DNA of 32,443 bases. It comes from Chara braunii. Taxonomy: Eukaryota; Streptophyta; Charophyceae; Charales; Characeae. The notes under the pieces are model-generated. The model saw only the letters and a program-made list of their open reading frames with translations. It searched no databases and was not told the DNA's origin. Each line of letters starts with the position of its first letter. Position 1 is the stretch's first letter. The stretch lies in contig BFEA01000085.1 in assembly GCA_003427395.1 (NCBI GenBank), positions 2,737,825 through 2,770,267 of the forward strand. The letters are read 5' to 3'. Shown one piece after another: positions 10,410-21,600 of the stretch. A program made the translations under genes and the position numbers.

Positions 10410-12195
10410 NNNNNNNNNNNNNNNNNNNNNNNNNNNNNNNNNNNNNNNNNNNNNNNNNNNNNNNNNNNNNNNNNNNNNNNNNNNNNNNNNNNNNNNNNNN
10501 NNNNNNNNNNNNNNNNNNNNNNNNNNNNNNNNNNNNNNNNNNNNNNNNNNNNNNNNNNNNNNNNNNNNNNNNNNNNNNNNNNNNNNNNNNNNNNNNNNNN
10601 NNNNNNNNNNNNNNNNNNNNNNNNNNNNNNNNNNNNNNNNNNNNNNNNNNNNNNNNNNNNNNNNNNNNNNNNNNNNNNNNNNNNNNNNNNNNNNNNNNNN
10701 NNNNNNNNNNNNNNNNNNNNNNNNNNNNNNNNNNNNNNNNNNNNNNNNNNNNNNNNNNNNNNNNNNNNNNNNNNNNNNNNNNNNNNNNNNNNNNNNNNNN
10801 NNNNNNNNNNNNNNNNNNNNNNNNNNNNNNNNNNNNNNNNNNNNNNNNNNNNNNNNNNNNNNNNNNNNNNNNNNNNNNNNNNNNNNNNNNNNNNNNNNNN
10901 NNNNNNNNNNNNNNNNNNNNNNNNNNNNNNNNNNNNNNNNNNNNNNNNNNNNNNNNNNNNNNNNNNNNNNNNNNNNNNNNNNNNNNNNNNNNNNNNNNNN
11001 NNNNNNNNNNNNNNNNNNNNNNNNNNNNNNNNNNNNNNNNNNNNNNNNNNNNNNNNNNNNNNNNNNNNNNNNNNNNNNNNNNNNNNNNNNNNNNNNNNNN
11101 NNNNNNNNNNNNNNNNNNNNNNNNNNNNNNNNNNNNNNNNNNNNNNNNNNNNNNNNNNNNNNNNNNNNNNNNNNNNNNNNNNNNNNNNNNNNNNNNNNNN
11201 NNNNNNNNNNNNNNNNNNNNNNNNNNNNNNNNNNNNNNNNNNNNNNNNNACCCACAAAAGCTAGAAGGCATCAATTGCAGTACCTTATTCATCTCTCGCG
11301 TTTCGTGTGGGTTGATTGCATTACTTCCAGGCCGAAGAGGAGACGAAAAGGGTACAGAAGGAAGATGCAAGAAGACAACCAGAGGACGCCAAAGCGTTGG
11401 CAGAGGAATTGAAAGCCAAAGGTTGAATGCCTTGCACACCCCCTTCTGTTACAATTGCTGTTGTACCATGGAGCATGTAATAGTGTCCTTGACGTGTCTG
11501 AATCTGTTTCCCATTCTTGCTTTTGCGCTCTTTCGTTTAATTATTCGCCACCTTCTTGTTTTTTTCTTTTTTCGATTTGCTCTCCATTTCGAGTGTTCCA
11601 GAGCACAAGGGGCTATAGACTGTGTGTTTCTTTTCTATTTTTGAATTTGAAACTTCGATTGAAAGAACTCTGTAAAGTGACTATAGTCTGTATAGTATGG
11701 ATGTGCATTGTGCACACAACGAATAGTCCTATTAGCTGCTGTTAACTCTGGATGTCAAGGATTTGCAACGGTTGCCTTTTCTTTGTTTTTTATTTTGTAA
11801 TTCAGTACGGCTTTGTTCTTTTTTTCCCTTTTTTTCTCACTTTTTGGAGGCATCTTTTGTTTCTCCCTGTCCTTTCTGTGTTAGCTTTCATTCGTTTATA
11901 CTACTTTATAGTCATAATCGTCCTTCTTTTCCTCCATTTTTAACTGAGTCGTTAATGACGAGCTCGGTCCAAATTGAAAATCTTTGAGGTCGTGTATACT
12001 AATAGCAGGTGAATGAGTGGTTGTTATTAAGAAACAATAATTTCAAGAGCTGCGGTGGGGAAAGCTGTCGTGATGACCTCACATCGTAGATGAGGCTATT
12101 CACATTCACAAGGATGTGGTCTGCAATGGTTGGCTCAAAACCAGTAGATTGCTCATGTTTTTCTATGTATGTATGTGTTTGTGCTTGTGGACGTG

Positions 12196-12253
<58 letters not shown>

Positions 12254-12958
12254 AGTGTAGGGAATGCTGCTGTCAGTGCTAAACAGTATCAGCAGGCAGT
12301 GGAACTGTATACAAGAGCTATTTCCCTGGTTGACACATCAGCAATCTACTATGCAAACAGGTGAGACAGGTGGTGAAAGACGGTTGTAGCTTTTGTTCGG
12401 ATACATTAATATACTCATGCCACAGGCGCAGGGTAAAGTTGTTTTTTTCTTTGTTGAACAACTGAGTAATGAGGCGAAAGTGTTCACACTTAGGCATGCA
12501 TGGCTTGGTCTTTGAGACAAGCATATGGTTACAGGGAGGATCAACAAGTTTTTTTTGTTTTTTTTTTGACCATTTCTCAATTTATGCGTGTCATCTTTGC
12601 GCAGGGGCCATGCTATTCTTCTCTCTCTGTGTATCTTCAAATTTTAATGGATGTCCTAAAGTTCTCTCAATGCTAGGAAGATTGTCTTTTTACTTTGGAG
12701 GCTGAGAGGGGTGGGAGGGACCCAGGTATTGGGTGACCTAGGATAGGATTACGCTGGTAAATATGATAGGGTTGATTTATCTGTCCATCGGAAGGTGTTT
12801 GCTTATATTTGGCAAGTTTACCCAACTCTTAGCTCTAGCTGTAACAACTATGTGACTGTGCTCAGCAAGAAAAAGGCAAGTGTAAGAGTAGCGCCACAAA
12901 ATGAACTGAGAAGTTTGCCCTGGCATTTGTCGCTCTGCACTCTGTGTTGGCAAATAAA

Positions 12959-13015
<57 letters not shown>

Positions 13016-13016
13016 N

Positions 13017-13075
<59 letters not shown>

Positions 13076-16000
13076 TTTATGTGAATCTAAAAAACTGGAA
13101 AGCATTAAAATAAAAAAAAGGAATGCTTCTAATGTTTCTATGGTTGAGTAGGCTCTACCTAATATCCTGCAAAAACCGCACACCTGCACCCTTTCTCATG
13201 GCAAAGCTCAAGGATCATGGTAAGGGACAAGGGAAAGGTAAAATGAATGGTGGCATGGCCAGGCTGAACCGTCCGGACTAATAACATGAATCCACAAGCC
13301 GCCAATGCACAAGAGTATTCATCATGTATCAGCCAGCAAAGTAGGCAGCAGTCCACCATTCACGCTGATGGGGACCTTCACGTGTGGATGCAGAATATCC
13401 GATATCTGGAGAAGGGGGGGGGCTTTCGCAGCGGCTGTGTAGGAAACAAGCAGTCTCCGTCTCATGACACCCTGAAAACAATCGATTCTCGAACTCAGAA
13501 CCCCTTCTGGCTTTTTGGTCCGTGGAGCAGAATATCGTATAGAGACCTCCCGTCAGACATGGGTTGGACAGAACATTGATAGCGAGTCTGCAGAGGGGAA
13601 AAGCATGTTTGCGGAGAACCGCAGCTTGGAGAAAAGGCAGGGCTGTGAACGTCTGTGAATGCGTGTTTGTGTGTATCAGCTGTACCAGCTACAGCAGTGT
13701 ATCTATGTTGTTGTGGAAACCTAATGATTGGTTGCAACTGCTGTAGAATTCATAACTGAGAGGATCTCCACATTTCAATGGCACAATTTCGTGCATACGA
13801 GGCTCCTGATTTTTTAATGCAAATACTGAATACCTGTTGTGAGTTCTGCCCTGTGGCGATGCTATCCTGTAGTATCCAGTATGAAGTCGTCAGTACAAAG
13901 TCGTCAGTGCAAAGTCGTACGATACCACAACCCTGTACAGAGCAGGATGCAACAGGAACTGATGTATACAATATTGTTTTTAATGGGTTGAACCAAGGCA
14001 CGGTGGAGACATCCCCAGACAAACGCTGTGGTGAAATTTGAAAACGCGGATAATAGATCTGATCTCTTCAGAGAGACAGAGGGCTCCTGGTGCTTGTACA
14101 GTTCAGCTGGAAGAACCCTATGCCCAGTCTTGGTCGTCATTAGCGAACAGGGTGAGTCTGGTCATGGGAAAAGGGGTGTTCGCGATGTATTTTCTGATGA
14201 GAAACTCTGTCCGAAGTTTCTGAGCTAACTTGTTGGTGTTTTGGGCTTCAACAGGGCTGTTGCACACACGCATCTTCATGACTACTCTGCGGCAATACGG
14301 GATTGCAAACGAGCAATCGAGTTGGATCCGAAATACGCAAAGGCATATGGGCGACTAGGAACAGCGTACTTTGAGCTTGGGAAGTACAGGGATGCTGTTG
14401 AATGGTATCAGAAAGGTAAACAATGTGAAGAGAAAGCTAAAGCTTTGCACCGAGTGCTGTTCACTGACTGTTTTGCTCTGTTTGGTGCTTCTTGTCCTTG
14501 TTGCCAATGACCGCATCAAAGGTGAAAGAGAAATCTTGAACGTTATGACACATCACATGAAACTGGACGAGGCACCGAAACTGTGTAGAGCTTTGGCATG
14601 ACATAAAAAAACAAAGCATGTCCTGCCATGACCTGCCTTCGAGATGGAGAATATGTGGGAGGAGGGGTATCGGGGTCGTGGAAAATGGGGGTCCGAGACA
14701 GTTTCTGTGAACAACTGAGAGGACGTGCAGGTCAGAGAGGTGTTTGCAAAAAGTACAGACTTGGGTTGTGGAGGAAGGGGGGGAGGGAAGTGGGGATCTG
14801 GAAACCAGCGGGAGGAAGGCTGGTAATGTTGCAATCAGGGAAGAAGTTTCAGAGTTCTTTCTCCGTTTGGGTTCGGGTCGAGAAGGATGATGTGGCACAT
14901 TTGCAGAAGGGTTGAGGGTGACTTGGATCGATGAGGGAAGAGGGGAAGGAGGTTCAAGGGAGAGCGTGAGGGCGTAGAAGAGGGTTGGGAAGGGATCTGT
15001 TACATTCAGTCAGACCACCATGGGCTCCAGTGATGACGACAACCGTCGGTAGTATACACTTGCCGGCCACAGGAAGCATTGGCCTACCTGCTGGGGGAAG
15101 GAAGGGAGGGGAAGGAGGTGGAGATGAGGGCCAGGGATCAACTGTCGTACGAAGTCGAATGCAAACCCCATAGTGGTGAATGACACCACAACGCAATGGA
15201 CGTCTGACAGACTGCGGTCATGATGCCACAACATGTCTGATAGCTACGGTGCTGACACCACAACACAATGTGACTCCAATCGAAACAGCACCACCTACTC
15301 CTGGTGTACCACTGCTTTTGGGTGGGAATCAGTTCACCATCGTGGAACCAATGCCTGCTACCGTTTCGTTCATGCCTGTTTCGGCTTGCCCTGGTACCAG
15401 GTTCTCCTACCCCAGTTCTGGCTTGAACATAGCAGCAATTCCGGACAGAGCGGGGTGGTACAGATTCTGTACCAGGTGGATGAAACAAGCCACAATATTC
15501 ACTGTTCCGATGGACATTATTTTTTTTTCTGGAAAGAATATCAGAGCAAAACAGTGGTGATGTGGCTGTGTGATGACTGATGGGGTAAGTTGTTGGACGA
15601 CTAGCGCACACGTTTGAGAGTATTTTGTTAGAGGGCATCCGAAATGGGTGCTTTGAAGAGCTCCCTATTTTGTTAGAGGGCATCCGAAATGGGTGTTTAG
15701 AGAAGAGGGTGGACCAAAGCACCCAGATCTTGTTGTAGACGCAGGCTGCTTTGAGGAAAAAAAGGAAGACAGTAGGGATCTCTTCCGGTGCATTGCTGTT
15801 GCACATTACGCGTAGTTCTGAGCTATTGGGATCCGATTGTTGTCTCCTTTTGTGGAGCCATTGGTTGACGGGCAGAGCTGTGTGGGCTATGAGCCGTTGC
15901 ATGCTGCAGATTCTTACCGGTCTGATGGGGAGGGATTTTGCCCATGGAATGGTGAAGGAGACTGCAGAGTTCAGACTCAGAATCTTTCTCCATTTCTCTA

Positions 16001-18609
16001 ATAGTCCAGAGTTTGGATCTACGTCTGTAGAGACCGAGACCGTACCCGAATTTCACATCATATTCGAATATCGTTCTTGTTCTGCTTGTATTATCCTGAT
16101 TCCACAGCCATTACTTGGGGTCGATTTCCAAATCTCCTATGCCGAGTTCTGGTTGGAAGATCAGCCATGGTTTAGTCTGCGAGACCCTGACCTTCTTGAG
16201 CAAGAAGGTCTCTAGGATCTCGGTTTGAGGTTCAGCATTTAGGATTACTAGTTTCTGGAGGTTGTGATTGTAGATCGGGTATGAAACGAATTTGGTAGTT
16301 GGCGCTTGCTAGTATGAAAACGAATTCGGCATCTCGGTTCTTGTCTTGTTCTGTTTTGCTTTTGGTTTACGGCTTACTCTGCGTATGTGGGTTGGGTAGG
16401 GTTAGGCTTAGGTTTGGGCTGTGTTGGTTTGCATGGGGTTGGGTTGCATTGGGTTGGGTTGGGTTGGGTTGGGTTGGCTTCAGTTTGCTTTCGTCTGGTT
16501 TCATTGATTTCATCTGGGCATTTCAGGTTTTGTTTCGTTTCACATCCTTTTTTGTTTGGTTTTGCTTGGTTTTGTTTGGTTGTCGTTTTGTTTTCTCTCT
16601 TTTCACGTCTCTTATATCCGGTGATGCCGATGCTCACTGGTTTTCTGTGATGCCTTTCTTTTTGTTTATTTGTTTCTTTCTTTGTTCGCTTGGTTGGTGT
16701 GTTGAAATGCAGCGTTGGAACTGGATCCTTTGAACAGTTCGTGCCGGGACAACTTGCAGGTAATCCAACACCGCTTCCTTGAAAGCTAGTTCCCTTGTTG
16801 CTCACTGAAGTATATTTTACACACTTGGGTTTGAACTCGTGGCTTCCCTTGTTGCTCACTTACGTATATTTTACACACTTGGGTTTGAACTCGTGCTTTG
16901 TACACATAGTACATGCGAAGGCGCAAATGGTAAAGGCGGAGGATGTTCCTTTACCCTTGCTCGAACTCCGTGGAAGCTCGCTTCGCCTCACATATGAATG
17001 AGGTACCTGTAGCACAACTCTGGTGGAAAGAAGATGTGCGCAGGGTGCGCCATCGAGGAAAAGGCTTAGGAAAGTCAGATCCATAGCGATGTGATCACAG
17101 TTTGGCAGTTGTCAGTGCAGAGCGGAAATTTTGCTCAGAGTTTCCTTAAACCAAGGGGCTGATGAGGATCGGCGTGTAATGAATCGGTGGTCTGATGTTG
17201 ATTGCTGTTAGCAGAGTCTGAATTGCTATGGTTGCAATAGTTTTTTGCTATCATAGTCTGAATTGCAATGGTTGGTTGGGTATCAATAGCTATGCTACGA
17301 TACTTAGGCTTGGCTATGAACAGCTAGGCTACGAAAGACACCCAGGTGAAGAGGCAGGGCTGTGCAGCCAGGGCACTGGTGGGTGCATCTCACACACCCG
17401 AGTGCGCCGTGCATGTCAGACTGGGCGCCATATTTTTTTCTTCTTTTGTAATCTCAAAATCGGCCTTCTCCGCATCCTTGAAAACGGCCTTCCCTGGTTC
17501 TTGGAAGAACAAGCAGAACCACCATGTTTGGTGTTGGGTTTACACATCAGCGGAGGGAAGGCAGGTTTCGCTGCGGAAGCTAGGGGAGGTTGGACAAGTA
17601 GTCCTCCTCCATTTTCCTGTCTTTGTCTTGCTTCCCTTATTGCCCCTCTTCTTCTTCCTACACTCCAATCTCCTCCTCTTGGTCCTTCTTGTCATTCTCA
17701 TCCCCCTCCTCTTCCACTTTCCCCTCCCCCTTTTCCCCTCCCCCCTCCCTCCCCCCTTTCCCCTTGTGCTGCTATGTGGCCAGTCGCAGTATTGATGATT
17801 GTGTGTGGAAATCACCGGGGAACTTTCCATCTGGCATGTTGTGGGATTGTGAGTGCCACCAGGCGCTAAGGAGGAGGAGGAGGAGGAGGAGGAGGAGGAG
17901 GAGGACGAGGGAGAAAATGATGATCGTGATAATGATGGTGATTGTGCCGTCTTCTTCTTTCTGCGTGCCCACCGACTCCAGTCATTTTGCCAAATGGCTG
18001 CTTGGGGCTGCCCTATTGTGAGGTAAATCACGAGGCAACGCCTAGCGAGTTGTGGTATCGCCCGACTTTGGACATGTGAAATTGGCCATTCAACCCAATG
18101 CCTGGGGCTCTGCCCCAGGCAACCCAAGAGGATCTGGGCGGCCGGGAATCTTAGCGTTGGTCAGAAAGGCCCCTGCACAAGGATGACGTCCATGAATCGA
18201 GAAATAGTCTGGGCTACCAGTTGCACCGCCTGGGCTGCCTCAGACTGGCCCAGGTGGCCTGGCCGGGCCAGGTCTGGGCGAAGTCCCTGTCAAGGTCCCG
18301 GACAGCCTTGGTGCAACAACAAAAAAATAAATCAAAATAATCCTAGGGTGTTTGTCCCGGCGGGCACCCAACTTGTGCCCGGATACACGCCCAGGTGCCC
18401 GTCAGGGCATGAATCCTGGGCAGGGTTCCAGGCAGCCCCAGCGCCAAACGGGTGGCCTAGGTCGCACCGCTTCAAACCACCAGTCCAATTCTGGAGGCTA
18501 AATTGCCTAACCCAAAGTGCATTTGTCCGAGCCTAACATCCACAGTGACCGCAGATTCAACCAGGTGGGACATGGTACCAGTGCCAGCAACATGTGTGAC
18601 AGAAAGGAA

Positions 18610-18640
<31 letters not shown>

Positions 18641-21600
18641 CCTCATCATTGCAGCCTGCCTGTCCGTTTTGTTTCGATTTCTCTCTTTGTTTGCGTTTTC
18701 TTTTGGGGGTTGGATTCCTTTTTCGTTGTTTTGACAGGGCCACGTTTTTGTAGGTATCAAACACAAGGTATCTGGATTTGAACCTAGGGCTGCATTTCAA
18801 GAGTTTGTGGGTGAGCAGACGCTTTGCCGCGTCTGAATCCCCGGGCTCGTCAGCAGAGTTGCTCCGTCCAAGAAATCACAGGACAGGAAACACTCACTTC
18901 TTTCACAAACTCGTTTTGCAAAATACAATCTCACAAAGGTTCCGCTGTACACCGACTCATCAGTGATTTGGTTCCGTTGATTTCAGGTTGGGGAAACTAT
19001 AAGTTTTCGGAATGCTCTTACCAAAAACGTTTTTGATGAATGGGTCTAAAAGTTGAACTCCGTACACATGAAAAAAAAAAAAAAAAAAAAAAAAAGAACT
19101 TCGTACATATGAAGTGTTAATAAAAGGTAAAGCAGATAGTGAAACAAAGACAAGACCTATTGCAGCAACACCTCCTAATTTATTCGGTATACTACGAAGA
19201 ATTGCATAAATAGGGGAAAAAAATACCCAACTGAGGGCATACTCGCACTAGGACTCGTTCTACTAAGCTCTGGACCTGATTGCAGTCAGATTCATACAGG
19301 TCTGACCGTAAGTGCAGTCAGATACGTCTAGAAAGGCCTTGTTCAGTCTGCCCCGATGTATGCCGGTGGGGCTCTTCCCTTTTGCTTTGACACAAAGTGC
19401 AGCTGTCTGCCCTGCTGAGCTGGCAGGCAGTTTATTCTTGTTTTCTTTGTGTGTTGATTTCTTTTCCTTCTCTTTGCTTTTAACTTCCTTTTTCTTTCGA
19501 TAGGGCCACAACCTTGAGGTGTCGTCATTGCACTTTGCTAGCCAAAAGGCTTAAAAAGGGAAGAACTAATCGTATGGCAGATGGATTCGAACTCGGGTCT
19601 GTATTTGAACAGTTCTTGCGGACAACAGCAGTCCGCCCTGCTGAGCTGGGAGGGTTGTGTTCATGGGAAATGACGAGGCTCCGAAATTGTGTGGGCATGT
19701 TCTACAACATAACACTCGACATGAATTTGGACTCTTTGTGGGGAAGGTGCATTCCCACACTCCAGCGAGCACATCCAAAAGCTTGCAGAGTGCTGCCTAA
19801 AGGGGTGCGGCTCTATGTGACATGCCATGTCGTCACACAGTGGCTCTCTCTTTCAATTGTGGGCCCGCCACCCCCACCCCCACCAAGCCGCCTCCATGCC
19901 TGATCATTGTAGATTTTGGCCCGGTACTTGTCATAAAACAAAATGAGCAGTACAGGGGGTGATGGACTGGTGGTTTAAGCCCCCTTTTAAGCAAGCCCCT
20001 GCAAACCCTGCTTATAACCCATGGACACCCTTTGGTGAGATATCACCAAATTCAAAGATACGGCTGGATTTGGGCACAGCTCAGTTGGCTTAAAACTGCC
20101 CCACTACCGAAAGAAAGAAAAAGAAGACCCCCCCCTTTTGCTGTTGCCCGGGTACCCCGGATGGGTCCTTCCAGGTTCCCTCTGGTTGCCCCGGCGGTCG
20201 GCCCGGGTTAGGCATCTCTTGTAGCCTAGTGAATGGCAAAAAAAAAACAAAAAAAAAAACGAAAGGATACTCGATAGGAACATGCGGAGCAGGATGACAT
20301 GTTTCTTGGTTGCAATGCAGTTTGGTGAACTACCGTTTGGTGTGTGATTGTGTGAATATTCTCTCGTGACAGATGGCCCAGCAGCAGTTCATGGCTGAAC
20401 AGAATCAAAGTCGGAGTCCGCATCAGTCCCCGCCACATCAAGAGCAGCCGAGACATCCGGGCAGAGGTGGTGCTCCTCAACAGTCTCAAAGGCCTGGCCC
20501 CGCACCTGGACCATCTGCTGCTCCAGGTCCTCAATATCCGGTGAGTTGTCGCTCAACCTCGATAATATCTGGTGAGTTTTAACAAAAATTCTTTTTTGAT
20601 GTATTTTATCCACCAATTGCTGCAACCAGAACTCTATTGTCATACTCTGGTTGGGTGGGGGGGGGGTCGGAATCAACATGTTTGCTATACTGTCAAATGC
20701 CCTTTGAATGGCCTTTTGTGAAGCGATCGTTGTAGGTTTGCAGTTTGACCATGAACTCTTCATCGATGTTGCGAGGCATCTGCAGTCTACCATCTTCACC
20801 CGAATAGAACGCCCGGTCATTATAGCTGTATTTGATGCATTTTTCAGTCCAGATACGGCCATAATTACCGGGCGTTCTATTCGGGTGAAGACGGTAATTG
20901 CCATGCCCTTTTACCCAGTGAGTTGAGATGAATATGCACAGAACATAAAGGGTCCCTGTCCGTCTGGCTGCTTGGTCGGTCTGTCAGCCAGTTTGTTGGT
21001 CTATCGGTTTGTGGGTCGCTCGGTCTGTCGGTCGGTCCGCACAAGTGTGCATTTCCAATCCCTGGTTTCTTGCTTCGCGGCCTTCTTAAGCCATGACATA
21101 TCCTCCTATTCAGACTGATTAGAACATGCACAAGACGCTTGAAAGTAAAAGGAACACGCTTGTGAAAAACAGGAAAGAACGAAAGCTTGTTCCGTCTTCG
21201 AGAGACCGAAAAGGAAAGAAGCATTCCACGTTTGGACACTTCTGCTTGGTGGTTGTAGTCCTTGTCACCTTTTGCAGACACTCCCTCTCCTTGACAGCAG
21301 AGGATTGATGATGAAAAGGCATCAAGTTTGTTTTCTGTGCTGATGGATGCCGCCGCATTTGTTTGTTCGCCGATTGTTGTTGCTTGCAGCCTAATGCGCC
21401 CCCCAACATGCCCAACGCTTGTCCGGGCGGAATGCCGGGGATGGGTGGAATTCCGGGCATGCCACAAGGTCTACCTGCAGGAATCGCCGGTATGATCCCA
21501 GACCTGCTGAACATGGCGTCGCAGATTGGGATAGATGTTGTCGACAACCGCTTCGGCAGGAATCCGGGCGATGTTACGAGCGAGGATGCGCAAGACGGCG

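Larger units (their letters stand above)
14416..16712. other. Long intron with no second gene recognised
   Basis: Open frames of 126 to 254 codons occur at 15138-15902 (-), 15180-15560 (+) and 15751-16215 (+). None shows a family motif I recognise, and the minus one spans a 45-bp tandem repeat. They may be decayed transposon sequence or chance. Confidence 0.45.

Noticed and set aside
10117-11439. Long open frames across 10283-11264 on both strands
   Set aside because: They consist of N bases read as X and carry no information.
12568-12662. A functional U6 gene
   Set aside because: No USE or TATA box at plant spacing is seen, the T terminator is replaced by A-rich sequence, and several conserved bases are changed.
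15138-15902. 254-codon minus-strand open frame as a gene
   Set aside because: It spans a tandem repeat, has no recognisable motif and lies inside an intron of the SGT-like gene. Most likely chance.
16455-16483. Interstitial telomere
   Set aside because: Only about five GGGTT units, not the plant TTTAGGG repeat, and no sign of a chromosome end.
18940-18963. Minus-strand CTGATGAGTCGGTG, identical to the start of the hammerhead at 29-42
   Set aside because: The matching CCGAC and GAAA half is missing on the 3' side, so no ribozyme can form. Chance or a decayed half copy.
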